A stretch of DNA of 64,000 bases from Burkholderiales bacterium (lineage in GTDB: Bacteria > Pseudomonadota > Gammaproteobacteria > Burkholderiales > Burkholderiaceae_C), in assembly GCA_016223165.1 (NCBI GenBank), contig JACRPO010000012.1, positions 248,001 through 312,000 of the forward strand, given 5' to 3'. Positions within the stretch are counted from its first letter, which is position 1. The number at the start of each line of letters is the position of its first letter. Below the pieces are notes generated by a model. It was not told the DNA's origin. It saw nothing but the letters and a program-made list of their open reading frames with translations, and did no database searches. A program made the position numbers and the translations under genes. Below are positions 1 to 8,563 of this stretch, in pieces.

Positions 1-2
1 CC

Positions 3-809
3 CTGGCGGTGGCGGCATCGCACTTCACCCCGCCGCGCAAGACCGTGTTCGTCGTCGGGCCGACCTACTGCCAGGAGGTGAACGCCGCGATCACCTACAT
101 GGTCAAGAGCCGCAACCTGCAGGGCGGCAAGTTCGCGCTGGTGTACCAGGACGACGAGTTCGGCGCCGACGTGCGCTGCGGCTACCAGAAGGCGGTGAAG
201 GCGCTCAAGCTGGCGAGCGTGTCGGAGGTGATGTTCAAGCGCGGCACCAAGGACTTCTCGGCCGAGATGCTCGGCCTCAAGCAGGCCGGCGCCACCTTCC
301 TGTTGTCCGGCGGTGTGGTGGCCGAGCATTCGATGATGATGAAGGAGGCGGCCAAGCTGGAGATGCCGCTCACCATCCTCGCGGTCCACTCCGCGCACCT
401 GAGCCCGGTGCAAGCCCTGGCGGGACCGGCCGGCGACGGCTACTTCGCCGCCGACTACGTGCCGCCGCTCACCGACACCACGGTGCCGGGCATGGTGAAG
501 TTCATGGCGCTGGCGCGCAAGCATCTGAGCGACGACGAGCTGAAGTCGCTCAACCGCTATTCGATCACCGCCTACATCGGCGCGCTGCTGATGGAGGACG
601 CCATCCGCCGCTGCGGCAAGGCGCTGACGCGCACCTGCGTGGTCGATCAGCTCGAGCGCACCAAGGGCTTCGCCACCGACGGACTGGCCTCGCCGATCAC
701 ATTCTCGCCGACGTCGCGGCATTCGCCGAGCAGCGTGCTGGTGCTGCGCTCGGATGCCAAGGGCGGCAAGTTCGACCGCGTTTCCGACCCGATCCCGATC
801 GAGGACTGA
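3..809 (+). CDS. ABC transporter substrate-binding protein, Liv type (5' end missing)
   Basis: Periplasmic type-1 solute receptor of the Leu/Ile/Val-binding family, which delivers a ligand to an inner-membrane ABC permease. The reading frame is open from base 3, so the signal peptide and first lobe lie outside the window; 268 residues remain. Features seen are the VYQDDEFG-like segment typical of the domain interface and a middle segment (FKRGTKDFSAEML) that matches the family pattern of testing ligand-dependent displacement. No permease or ATPase follows; the gene ends at a hairpin and the next gene is on the other strand. Ligand unknown: members of this family also bind aromatic and aliphatic acids. 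A GTG at base 9 is only an internal codon in this reading. Confidence 0.8.
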   Translation: MAVAASHFTPPRKTVFVVGPTYCQEVNAAITYMVKSRNLQGGKFALVYQDDEFGADVRCGYQKAVKALKLASVSEVMFKRGTKDFSAEMLGLKQAGATFLLSGGVVAEHSMMMKEAAKLEMPLTILAVHSAHLSPVQALAGPAGDGYFAADYVPPLTDTTVPGMVKFMALARKHLSDDELKSLNRYSITAYIGALLMEDAIRRCGKALTRTCVVDQLERTKGFATDGLASPITFSPTSRHSPSSVLVLRSDAKGGKFDRVSDPIPIED

Positions 810-811
810 CG

Positions 812-829
812 GGGCATCCGGGGATGCCC
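812..829 (+). terminator. Hairpin after the ABC receptor gene
   Basis: GGGCATCC-GG-GGATGCCC is a perfect 8-bp inverted repeat two bases after the stop codon of the receptor gene. There is no T-tract after it, so it could be a Rho-independent terminator of weak form or a 3' end stabiliser. Confidence 0.45.
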
Positions 830-958
830 AGCGACACACCTTGCATCGCGGGCGGCACCGCGATGCGCGCGTGCCTGGACGCACTCGACGGCCCGCTGGT
901 CGTCCGCGGCGTCGCGACCTTTCGCATCTATCCCCGCCCGCTCGAGACGCCGGTGTAG
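824..958 (+). CDS. Possible 44-residue hypothetical protein
   Basis: A short open frame from ATG 824 to TAG 958 encodes 44 residues ending in DALDGPLVVRGVATFRIYPR and a few more. The composition looks protein-like (hydrophobic core, few Arg/Ser runs), unlike the Arg-rich shadows around it. The start codon lies inside the right arm of the hairpin after the receptor gene and no good ribosome binding site is visible. It could be a real small protein, or the tail of a decayed gene. I do not recognise a family. Confidence 0.25.
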   Translation: MPSDTPCIAGGTAMRACLDALDGPLVVRGVATFRIYPRPLETPV

Positions 959-1088
959 TGCGCGGGTGTCGTACGCCGGCGAAGGCTCGGCGAACGCGGT
1001 GGCGCCGTTCGTTGCCTCGGATGACGCGGGCCAACTCAGCGGCCAGGGCGTCAGCGTGAGCGGCCGCCTGTCGTTCGGAGGCTGGTGG

Positions 1089-2648
1089 TCACGCCAACTG
1101 CACCGCGTCGCCCAGGCGGAACAGCGCCACCGCCTCGTTGAGGCTCCGGGACTGCTCGCGCAGGCTTTGCGCGGCTGCGGCCGACTGCTCGACGAGCGCG
1201 GCGTTCTGCTGCACCGCCTGGTCGATGGTCGTCGCTGCGTGGCTTGCCTGTTGCACGCCGCCTGCCTGATGCTCCGACGCCGTGCTGATTTCACCGAGCA
1301 GCGCCGAGAGCCGACGGCTCGCTTCCAGAATGCCGTTCATCGCAGCATGCGTCTGCTCGGCCACCCGCGAGCCCGCGGTCACCGCCTCGACGTTGGCCGT
1401 GATGAGCCCCTTGATCTCCGCCGCCGCGGCGCCGGCACGCTGCGCGAGCGAGCGGACCTCGGAGGCCACGACGGAGAACCCGCGTCCCTGTTCGCCCGCG
1501 CGGGCGGCCTCGACGCTGGCGTTCAGCGCCAGGATGTTGGTCTGGAAAGCGATGCCGTCGATGACGCCGACGATTTCGGACATCCGGCGCGACGACGAAG
1601 TGATGCCACCCATCGTCACCACCATGTGCTCGAGGCGCTGGCCGCCTTCGGCGGCGGCGCCGGCCGCCGACTGGGCGACGGAGGCCGCCTCGCGCGACAT
1701 GGTGGCACTGCGCCCGACCGAAGCGGTGAGTTCCTGCAGCGTCGAGGCCGTGTTCTGCAGGGCGGCGGCCTGCTGCTCGGTGCGGTTCGAAAGATCCTGG
1801 TTGCCCGCAGCGATCTCGGTTGATGCCGTGAGGATCGATTCCGACGAGACGCGGATGGCGCCGATGCTGCCGCGCAAGCGCTCGGCCATTCGCTCGAGCG
1901 CGTCGAGCAGGCGGCCGATCTCGTCGGTCCGCGTGCCCCGATCGGCGTCCTGCGCGCTGCCGCCGAGGTCGCCGGCCGCCACGCGGTCGGCGATCAGCAC
2001 AGCCGTGGCCAGCGGCATCGTCACCGAGCGTGTGACAAGCCAGCCGCACAGGGCGGCGATGATCAGGCCCACGACGCCACTGACGGCGAGGAGCATGCGC
2101 GCCGTCGTCCCCGAGCGCTTGATGGCGGACGCAGCCTCGGCGGCACGCGTGCGCTGCCGCTCGGCGAACCGCGTCAGCGTCGCCGCGCGCTCCACCGACA
2201 GCGGCGCGACGTGCTTGCCCAGCACGGCCACCGCGTCCTCCGGCTGGAACGCCAGCGCCAGCGCGACCGCCTTCGCATAGTGCGGCGCCGCCTTCGACCC
2301 CAGCTCCTGCACCTTCTCGATGTCGCCGCGATCGTCGGCTTCGGTCGCTGACACCGAGAGGCCCTGCACCAGAGCAGCGATCTGCTCGTCGAGCCGCTTC
2401 AATTCGGCCGCCTCCCGCTGCATCGTCGCGGGATCGACGAACAGCCCGATGTTGCGGATCGCGACGTCCTGCTGCAGCGCACGGCTGAGCAGCGCGCCGG
2501 CCGCTTCCTGACGCGTCTGCGCAGGTGCAAGGGTGTGCTCGATGGCCTGCTCCGAATGCAGCGCGTTGCCGAAGCCGAGGGCACACACCCCGGCCAGCAA
2601 CGCAACGATCAGCCCGAAGGCTAGCGCAAGCCGCTTGGCGACGCTCAT
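1089..2648 (-). CDS. Methyl-accepting chemotaxis protein
   Basis: Transmembrane chemoreceptor of 519 residues that signals to CheA/CheW. Order: N-terminal membrane helix (about residues 8-28), periplasmic four-helix-bundle-type sensor (about 30-190), second membrane helix (about 186-208), HAMP (about 210-265) and cytoplasmic signalling domain. The highly conserved hairpin tip reads GIAFQTNILALNASVEAARA, the CheA/CheW contact site. Start ATG 2648 is chosen because AGGAG lies 7 bases upstream; a GTG two codons earlier would sit on the Shine-Dalgarno. It lacks a C-terminal CheR-tethering pentapeptide. The gene lies 59 bp behind the Cache protein gene on the same strand, so the two are probably co-transcribed. 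Confidence 0.93.
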   Translation of the reverse strand: MSVAKRLALAFGLIVALLAGVCALGFGNALHSEQAIEHTLAPAQTRQEAAGALLSRALQQDVAIRNIGLFVDPATMQREAAELKRLDEQIAALVQGLSVSATEADDRGDIEKVQELGSKAAPHYAKAVALALAFQPEDAVAVLGKHVAPLSVERAATLTRFAERQRTRAAEAASAIKRSGTTARMLLAVSGVVGLIIAALCGWLVTRSVTMPLATAVLIADRVAAGDLGGSAQDADRGTRTDEIGRLLDALERMAERLRGSIGAIRVSSESILTASTEIAAGNQDLSNRTEQQAAALQNTASTLQELTASVGRSATMSREAASVAQSAAGAAAEGGQRLEHMVVTMGGITSSSRRMSEIVGVIDGIAFQTNILALNASVEAARAGEQGRGFSVVASEVRSLAQRAGAAAAEIKGLITANVEAVTAGSRVAEQTHAAMNGILEASRRLSALLGEISTASEHQAGGVQQASHAATTIDQAVQQNAALVEQSAAAAQSLREQSRSLNEAVALFRLGDAVQLA

Positions 2649-2707
2649 CTGCACGCTCCTGCGTGGGTGCCATCTGCGGCGGCTCGGCCCCGCAGACGAC
2701 GACTGAC

Positions 2708-3172
2708 TTACTTGCCGTAGGCGCCGACCATGAAGCCGTAGCCGCCTTGGCTTATCACGTACGATGACTTGGCCTCGATTTCCTTGTTCACCGGGTTGAC
2801 CCAGCGGTAATCGACCCAGCCGGCCTTGTTGTCCTTGACCAAGCCCATCATCTCCTGCACGAAGAGTTTGCCGTCGGCGTCCTTCAGCTGTGCGAGCGAC
2901 TTGCCGACCAGCTTCTCGTTGGCGCCGTGGGCGAGCACGTTGCCCTGCACGTCGAGGACGGCGACATAGAGGTCGCGATCGACGAACGGACCCTTCTTGT
3001 CGTTGAGGACCGCGAAGGCGCCGGGGCCCTTCTCCTTGAACAGCGCGGCGGCCTTGACGGCCATGGCCTTGGCCTCATCCTTGGTGGCGCGGTCGGCGCC
3101 GACGGCGGACAGCGAAACGGACAGGCAAGCGGCTGCAGCGAGCAGCGCGAAGCGACGTTGGGCGTTCAGCAT
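2708..3172 (-). CDS. Secreted single-Cache-domain protein
   Basis: A 154-residue exported protein: signal peptide at about residues 1-25 (ends SAVGAD), then one small Cache-type ligand-binding domain. Conserved landmarks are GPFVDRDLYVAVLDVQGN, GANEKLVGKSL and the terminal GWVDYRWVNP ... YGFMVGAYGK. Cache domains usually sit in receptors, but stand-alone periplasmic forms are common in betaproteobacteria. It has no membrane anchor after the signal peptide and no enzyme domain. Start chosen at ATG 3172 with GGAG 7 bases upstream; longer readings add low-complexity sequence. Because it precedes a chemoreceptor gene with a different sensor type, it may present a ligand to that receptor (inference). 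Confidence 0.85.
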   Translation of the reverse strand: MLNAQRRFALLAAAACLSVSLSAVGADRATKDEAKAMAVKAAALFKEKGPGAFAVLNDKKGPFVDRDLYVAVLDVQGNVLAHGANEKLVGKSLAQLKDADGKLFVQEMMGLVKDNKAGWVDYRWVNPVNKEIEAKSSYVISQGGYGFMVGAYGK

Positions 3173-3298
3173 GGGTGTCTCCGTAGAAGGCTGAAGAATG
3201 GCGCGCGGGACCGCCCGACGCACAGCTACGCTATCGGACCGCGGCGCGTGCCACTGAAGCGATAAGTACCGGAGAACCCGTGCATCTTTTCCGGCCGC

Positions 3299-3327
3299 GG
3301 GGCTGCGGTGCGCCGCAGCGCAGCCCC
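3299..3327. repeat. Inverted repeat (stem-loop) downstream of the flavodoxin-like gene
   Basis: GGGGCTGCG and CGCAGCCCC form a 9-bp perfect stem with an 11-base loop in the 234-bp gap between the Cache and flavodoxin-like genes. It lies 80 bp past the stop of the leftward flavodoxin-like gene and could end its transcript, though no T-tract follows. The rest of this gap shows no gene. Confidence 0.4.
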
Positions 3328-3406
3328 CCGGGGGAAACACCCGGCCACGGCGACGCCGCATCGCGAGCGCCGGCGCGCGCCGCGTCGCGTCCGACGGCGC
3401 TCAGGG

Positions 3407-3904
3407 TCAGAACACGCCGATCGACAGCCCTGCGGCGAACGCCGCGCCGGCTTCCGAACAGCGCGCGAGGTCATCAGCGCCGATGACTTTCGCGCGCAGG
3501 ATGTCCTCCGCCGCCTGTGCATGCACGCACACGATCAGCGGCTCGGCGATCGCGCGCAGGCGCCATCCTGTGGCGATACGCTCGATCTGCCGAGCCGCGT
3601 TTCGGCCGTCGCTGCCGGCGCAGATCAAGCTGGCGTAGGGCCGTCCGTTCACGCGGTCGAGCACGCCGTAGTAGCTCCGGTCGAAGAAGTCCTTCATGAG
3701 CCCGGACATGGCCGCGAGGTTCTCGGGGGTCGCGAAGACGAATCCGTCGGCCGCCAGCACGTCGGCGGCGCCGGCATCCCGGGCATGCCGCAGCCGCACG
3801 TCGATGTTGCCGTCGAGCGCCGCCCCGCCAGCCGTTGCGCGCGCCATCTGCAGCGTGCCGCCCGTCATCGTGTGGTAGACGATGAGCAGGGAACGGCGCG
3901 CCAC
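3407..3904 (-). CDS. Flavodoxin / NADPH-dependent FMN reductase family protein
   Basis: A 165-residue protein with a flavodoxin-like fold that probably binds FMN. The N-terminal phosphate-binding loop after strand 1 reads YHTMTGGTLQMA and the second loop region is FATPENLAAMSGLMKDFFDR, a pattern seen in small NAD(P)H:quinone or FMN reductases. No signal peptide. Start is GTG 3904. The nitroreductase gene lies 36 bp upstream on the same strand, so the two flavin proteins probably form one transcript. The physiological electron acceptor cannot be told from sequence. Confidence 0.8.
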   Translation of the reverse strand: MARRSLLIVYHTMTGGTLQMARATAGGAALDGNIDVRLRHARDAGAADVLAADGFVFATPENLAAMSGLMKDFFDRSYYGVLDRVNGRPYASLICAGSDGRNAARQIERIATGWRLRAIAEPLIVCVHAQAAEDILRAKVIGADDLARCSEAGAAFAAGLSIGVF

Positions 3905-3940
3905 CTGATGCCCCGCGATGCGGCCGGCGCGCTCAGGCGC

Positions 3941-4633
3941 TCACGCGAACCCGTGGAACGACGTGAACTCTTCGGTCGCCGCGCGCTCGGTGATGAAGGC
4001 GTTCTCCGGCGCCGACGTGTCCTCGCGGCCGAGCGCGACGCCGCACAGCAGCATCTCGCTGTCGGACATCGGCAGGTGCCGGCGCGCAATGGCGTGGAAC
4101 CAGGCGAACGCCGCCTGGGCGCAGGTGTGCAGCCCCTGGGCGCGCGCGGCCACCAGGATGTTCTGCAGGAACATGCCCACGTCCATGAAGCTGCCGGTGT
4201 TCAGGCGCCGGTCGAGCGTCACGAGCAGCCCGACCGGCGCGTCGAAGAAGGTGTAGTTGCGCAGCATCTGCGCCTCGCGGGCGGACTTGTCGTCGCGTGC
4301 GATGCCCAGCGTGGCGTACAGGCCGAAGCCGCAGCGGCGCCGTCGTTCAAGGTACGGTTCGAACCACTGCGTCGGGTAGTACGCGTACTCGGGCTGGTGG
4401 CGGTCGGGATCTTCCTTCGCCGCGCGCACGATATCCTGGCACAGGCGCTCGCGCGCTTGGCCGGCCAGCGCGTACACGCGCCACGGCTGCACGTTGTTGC
4501 CGCTCGGCGCCCGGGCCGCGACGTCCAGGATGTGGCCGACCACCGAAGCCGCCACCGGGTCGGGCAGGAAACGGCGGACCGACTTGCGGCTGCGAATCGC
4601 TTCATCGACGTGCATCGGCGTGGCTTTCGACAT
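3941..4633 (-). CDS. Nitroreductase family FMN-dependent oxidoreductase
   Basis: Homodimeric FMN enzyme family reducing nitro groups, quinones or enones with NAD(P)H. The 230-residue product starts at ATG 4633 and opens with the FMN-phosphate-binding segment EAIRSRKSVRRF, followed by the family hallmark APSGNNVQPWRVYAL and, near the C-terminus, a GVALGRED-type segment. The middle (SFMDVGMFLQNILVAARAQG) is the typical dimer-interface helix. Length matches the family. It is transcribed away from the adjacent CoA ligase gene and is followed by the flavodoxin-like gene. Substrate not predictable. Confidence 0.88.
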   Translation of the reverse strand: MSKATPMHVDEAIRSRKSVRRFLPDPVAASVVGHILDVAARAPSGNNVQPWRVYALAGQARERLCQDIVRAAKEDPDRHQPEYAYYPTQWFEPYLERRRRCGFGLYATLGIARDDKSAREAQMLRNYTFFDAPVGLLVTLDRRLNTGSFMDVGMFLQNILVAARAQGLHTCAQAAFAWFHAIARRHLPMSDSEMLLCGVALGREDTSAPENAFITERAATEEFTSFHGFA

Positions 4634-4679
4634 CGGATGCCGCAGGCGCGGCGCGGTTGCGGCGCAACAGGCGCCGCGC

Positions 4680-4708
4680 TGGACGCCGCGACGCCCTTGG
4701 GCTAATCT
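4680..4708 (+). promoter_or_regulatory. Candidate promoter of the CoA ligase gene, possibly leaderless
   Basis: TGGACG (4680-4685), a 17-base spacer and TAATCT (4703-4708) resemble a sigma-70 promoter. The -10 box ends only 6 bases before ATG 4715, so transcription would begin at or next to the start codon. No Shine-Dalgarno-like sequence precedes that ATG, which fits a leaderless message. Confidence 0.4.
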
Positions 4709-4714
4709 CGGTCG

Positions 4715-6682
4715 ATGAATTCTACCAAACAACCGTTTGACTGGACGCCGTCGAGCGACATCGTTGCGGCCTCAAATCTCGGCGCATTCATGCGCCATTG
4801 TGGCGAGCACGAGCTTGCGGCGCTCGAGCGCCGGGCCAATGCCGATCCTGCGTGGCTCATGCAGCGGGTGTTCGAATTCTGCGACTTCCGCTTCTATGAG
4901 CCTTATGAGCAGATGCTCGACACGTCGCGAGGCATCGAATGGGCGCGCTGGTGCGTCGGCGGCACGACCAACATCGTCCGCAACTGCATCGACCGCCATC
5001 GCGACACACCGACCTGGCAACGCCCCTTCCTGGTCTGGGAAGGCGAGGACCGCAACGCCCGGCGCAGCCTGAGCTACGCCGACTTCGATGCCGAGGTCTG
5101 CCGCCTTGCCGGAGCGCTGGAAGTGCTCGGCGTGCAGAGGGGCGACCGCGTCGGCCTGTACATGCCCAACCTGCCCGAGACCTTCGTCGCCTTCTTCGCC
5201 GTGCTGAAGATCGGCGCGGTGGTGATGCCGCTGTTCTCGGGCTTCGGCCCGCAACCGCTGGTGGCGCGGCTGAACGACGGCGAGGCCAAGGTCGTGCTCA
5301 CCGCCGACGGCACCTGGCGCCGCGGGGCACCCGGCGCGATGAAGTCGGTGCTCGACCAGGCACTCGACTCGGTGCCCAGCGTGCAGCACGTGCTCGTGCT
5401 GCGCCACCTCGGCGCCGCGATCGACTGTCCGATGCGGACCGGCCGCGACCTCGACTGGGCGTCCACGGTCGCACGTCAGCCGGCCGAGAAGCCGACCGCC
5501 GAGATGGCCGCCGACGCTGCCGCCGTGCTGCTCTACACCTCGGGCACCACCGGTAAGCCCAAGGGCTGCGTGTGGACGCACGTCAGCTTCCTGGGCTCGA
5601 TGGTCACGCGCGACATGCACATCTGCGCCGACTTCCGCTCCACCGACCGCTTCTTCTTCATGAGCGACATGGGCTGGATGGTCGGCGCGATGTGCGCCTG
5701 CATTCCGAGCTACTTCGGCGGCAGCCTGCTGGTGGCCGAGGGCACGCCCGACTTCCCCGACACGGGCCGCTTCTGGCGGCTGCTGCAGGACCACAAGGTC
5801 ACGTACCTGGGCGTGGCACCGACGCTGATTCGTGGACTGATGCGCTACGGGGACACCGAGGTCGAGCAGTTCGACCTGTCGTCGCTGAGGATCACCGTAT
5901 CGGGCGGAGAGGCCTGGACGGAGGCGCCTTGGCGCTGGTTCTTCGACCATGTCTGCAAGCGCCGCCTGCCTTTCCTCAACATCGTCGGCGGCACGGAGGT
6001 CGGCGGCTGCAACTTCACCGGCACCGTGCACCACCCGCTGCGGCCGGGCTCGTTCGGCATGGGCGGGCTCGGCGTGGGGGCCGACATCGTCGACGACGCC
6101 GGTCAGCCGGTGCGCCCCGGCCAGGTCGGCGAGCTGGTGCTGCGCAACCCGAACATCGGCTTCACCAAGAGCCTGTGGCGCGACGATCAACGCTATCTGG
6201 ACAGCTACTGGCGCACCCTGCCCGGCCTGTGGGTGCACGGCGACTTCGCGATGCGCGACGAACACGGGTTGATCTACATCCTCGGCCGCAGCGATGACAC
6301 GATCAAGGTCTCGGGCAAGCGCACCGGACCGTCGGAGATCGAGACCCTGCTCACCGGTACCGGCAAGGTGTCGGAAGCGGCGGTGATCGGCGTGCCTGAC
6401 GACGTGAAGGGCTCGGCCATCGTCTGCGTCTGCGTGGCGATGCCGGGCGTGGCCGCCGACGCGGCGCTGGAGCAGGAGCTCTCGGCCGCGGTGGTCAAGG
6501 GCATGGGCAGCTCGTACCGGCCGCGCCAGGTGCTGCTGGTCAGCGACCTGCCGAAGACGCGCAACATGAAGATCATGCGCCGCGTCGTGCGCGCCGTATA
6601 CAAGGGCGACAGCCCGGGCGACCTGTCCTCGCTGGTCAATCCCGAGGCAGTGTCCGAACTGCAGGCGCGCCTCGTCGCCTGA
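4715..6682 (+). CDS. AMP-forming acyl-CoA synthetase, acetyl-CoA synthetase-like
   Basis: ATP + carboxylate + CoA to acyl-CoA + AMP + PPi. The 655-residue protein has the N-terminal cap of the acetyl/propionyl-CoA synthetase branch (GIEWARWCVGGTTNIV), the AMP-binding P-loop YTSGTTGKPKG at residues 274-284, the adenylate motif GGTEVGGCN, the hinge GRSDDTIKVSGKR and the C-terminal catalytic Lys in KTRNMKIMRR. The tryptophan that limits acetyl-CoA synthetase to short acids is not evident, so chain length is open. It is followed 28 bp later by an acyl-CoA dehydrogenase gene on the same strand, so the ligase product is probably the dehydrogenase substrate. Confidence 0.87.
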   Translation: MNSTKQPFDWTPSSDIVAASNLGAFMRHCGEHELAALERRANADPAWLMQRVFEFCDFRFYEPYEQMLDTSRGIEWARWCVGGTTNIVRNCIDRHRDTPTWQRPFLVWEGEDRNARRSLSYADFDAEVCRLAGALEVLGVQRGDRVGLYMPNLPETFVAFFAVLKIGAVVMPLFSGFGPQPLVARLNDGEAKVVLTADGTWRRGAPGAMKSVLDQALDSVPSVQHVLVLRHLGAAIDCPMRTGRDLDWASTVARQPAEKPTAEMAADAAAVLLYTSGTTGKPKGCVWTHVSFLGSMVTRDMHICADFRSTDRFFFMSDMGWMVGAMCACIPSYFGGSLLVAEGTPDFPDTGRFWRLLQDHKVTYLGVAPTLIRGLMRYGDTEVEQFDLSSLRITVSGGEAWTEAPWRWFFDHVCKRRLPFLNIVGGTEVGGCNFTGTVHHPLRPGSFGMGGLGVGADIVDDAGQPVRPGQVGELVLRNPNIGFTKSLWRDDQRYLDSYWRTLPGLWVHGDFAMRDEHGLIYILGRSDDTIKVSGKRTGPSEIETLLTGTGKVSEAAVIGVPDDVKGSAIVCVCVAMPGVAADAALEQELSAAVVKGMGSSYRPRQVLLVSDLPKTRNMKIMRRVVRAVYKGDSPGDLSSLVNPEAVSELQARLVA

Positions 6683-6710
6683 TCCACGAGGTGCCCAGCC
6701 GACCCCCGCG

Positions 6711-7877
6711 ATGAACTTCGGCCTCACCCCCGATCAGCAGGCGATCCGCGAGTCGGTCGTCAAGCTGTGCGAGAAGTTTCCCGATGCCTACTGGCTCGAG
6801 ATGGACGCTGGCGACGACTACCCGCTGGATTTCCACAAAACCTTCGCCGACGCCGGCTGGCTCGGCATCGCGATGCCCGAGCGCTACGGCGGCTCGGGCC
6901 TCGGCCTGACCGAAGCGTCGCTGCTGGTGCAGGCCGTCACCGAGAGCAGCCCGGGCGGCATCGGCGCCTCGGCGATCCACCTCAACATCTTCGGCCTGAA
7001 CCCGGTGCTGGTGTTCGGCAACGAGGAGCAGAAGCAGCGCATGATCCCGCCGATGATCGCCGGCCGCGAGCGCGCCTGCTTCGCGGTGACCGAGCCGAAC
7101 ACCGGGCTGAACACGCTCAAATTGAAGACGCGGGCTGTGCGCAAGGGCGACCGCTACGTGGTCCATGGCGAGAAGGTCTGGATCAGCTCGGCCCAGGTGG
7201 CCGACCGGATGCTGCTGATCGCGCGCACGCAGGACGCCTCGGAAGTCAAGAACCCGACGCACGGCCTGTCGCTGTTCTATACGAAGCTCGACCGCCGCCA
7301 CGTCACGCTGCGGCGCATCCCCAAGCTCGGCCGCAAGCCTATCGACGCCAACCAGGTGTTCATCGACGGCCTGGAGATTCCGGTCGAGGACCGCATCGGC
7401 GAGGAAGGCCGCGGCTTCGAGTACATCCTTCACGGCATGAACCCGGAGCGGATCCTCGTCGCTGCCGAGTCGGTGGGCCTGGGCCGCAACGCGCTGCAGC
7501 GGGCCTCGCGCTACGCGAAGGAGCGCATCGTCTTCGACCGCCCGATCGGCATGAACCAAGGTGTGCAGCATCCGCTCGCCGAGTGCTGGATGCATCTGGA
7601 GGCAGCGAACCTGATGGCGATGAAGGCGGCCACGCTGTACGACCAGCAGCAGCCCTGCGGCGCCGAGTCGAATGCCGCCAAGTACCTCGCCGCCGAGGCC
7701 GGCTACAAGGCCGCCGAGACCGCGATGCTGACCCTCGGCGGCTTCGGCTACGCCAAGGAGTTCCACATCGAGCGGCTGCTGCGCGAGGTGATGCTCTTCC
7801 GCATTGCCCCGGTCAGCGGCCAGCTCGTCAAGTGCTTCATCAGCGAGAAGGTGCTCGGGCTGCCGAAGTCGTACTGA
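6711..7877 (+). CDS. Acyl-CoA dehydrogenase
   Basis: FAD enzyme making trans-2-enoyl-CoA and passing electrons to ETF. The 388-residue length is that of a standard dehydrogenase. Seen are the substrate/FAD segment FAVTEPNTGLNTL, the W-I-S-S loop VWISSAQVA, and the R-FDRPIGMNQGVQHPLA region. The C-terminus ends LGLPKSY, the same ending as the partial gene at the right edge of the window and close to LLGMPRSY of the dehydrogenase at 13.0 kb; these three form one subfamily different from the other dehydrogenases here. Co-directional with the CoA ligase upstream and convergent with the carbonic anhydrase gene, with 19 bp between stops. Confidence 0.92.
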   Translation: MNFGLTPDQQAIRESVVKLCEKFPDAYWLEMDAGDDYPLDFHKTFADAGWLGIAMPERYGGSGLGLTEASLLVQAVTESSPGGIGASAIHLNIFGLNPVLVFGNEEQKQRMIPPMIAGRERACFAVTEPNTGLNTLKLKTRAVRKGDRYVVHGEKVWISSAQVADRMLLIARTQDASEVKNPTHGLSLFYTKLDRRHVTLRRIPKLGRKPIDANQVFIDGLEIPVEDRIGEEGRGFEYILHGMNPERILVAAESVGLGRNALQRASRYAKERIVFDRPIGMNQGVQHPLAECWMHLEAANLMAMKAATLYDQQQPCGAESNAAKYLAAEAGYKAAETAMLTLGGFGYAKEFHIERLLREVMLFRIAPVSGQLVKCFISEKVLGLPKSY

Positions 7878-7896
7878 AGCGGCGACGCCCAGGCCG

Positions 7897-8547
7897 TCAG
7901 GGGACGCCCAGGGCCGACAGCGCCTCCAGGTATCCCGAATCGCGCGCCTGCGGCCCGCGCACGCCCTCGCTCACGCGCCGGAGCAGTCCGTCGCGCAGGC
8001 CGTAGACAAGCCCGTGCACCTCGACCGGCTGGCCTCGTGCCCAGGCGCGGCGCAGCACCGTCGTACGGCACACATTGCTGACCTGCTCGATCACGTTCAG
8101 CTCGCACAGGCGGTCGGCTCGTTCGTCGGGTTCCCGCAGGGCCTCCAGCCGCGCCTCGTGCTTGCGTGCGACGTCCTCGATGTGGCGCAGCCAGTTGTCC
8201 GCCAGACCGGTGCGGCGCTCGTCGACCACCGCGCGCACGCCGCCGCAGCCATAGTGGCCGACCACCAGCACGTGCTCGACCTTCAGCACTTCGACCGCGT
8301 ACTGCAGCACCGTCAGGCAGTTCAGGTCCGAGTGCACCACGAGGTTGCCGACATTGCGGTGGACGAAGATCTCGCCCGGGCGCAGACCGACGATCTCGTT
8401 GGCCGGCACGCGGCTGTCGGAGCACCCGATCCACAGATAGCGCGGCGCTTGCTGGCCCGCGAGCCGCTCGAAGAACTTCGGATCCTCGGCACGGCAACGC
8501 GCCGACCAGTTGCGGTTGTTGCCGAGCAGGGGATCGATTCCGCACAT
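7897..8547 (-). CDS. Beta-class carbonic anhydrase
   Basis: Interconverts CO2 and bicarbonate with an active-site zinc. The 216-residue protein carries the complete beta-class set: Cys42-x-Asp44-x-Arg46 in GCSDSRVPANE and His98-x-x-Cys101 in GHYGCGGV, the numbering being the same as in the Escherichia coli housekeeping enzyme. Start is ATG 8547, with GAGGAG 6 bases upstream; longer readings run into the neighbouring crotonase. It is the last gene of the 12-gene leftward operon that also encodes a biotin-dependent acyl-CoA carboxylase, so it probably supplies bicarbonate to that enzyme (inference). A general housekeeping role is the alternative. Confidence 0.95.
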   Translation of the reverse strand: MCGIDPLLGNNRNWSARCRAEDPKFFERLAGQQAPRYLWIGCSDSRVPANEIVGLRPGEIFVHRNVGNLVVHSDLNCLTVLQYAVEVLKVEHVLVVGHYGCGGVRAVVDERRTGLADNWLRHIEDVARKHEARLEALREPDERADRLCELNVIEQVSNVCRTTVLRRAWARGQPVEVHGLVYGLRDGLLRRVSEGVRGPQARDSGYLEALSALGVP

Positions 8548-8563
8548 CAGGTTCTCCTCGGGG

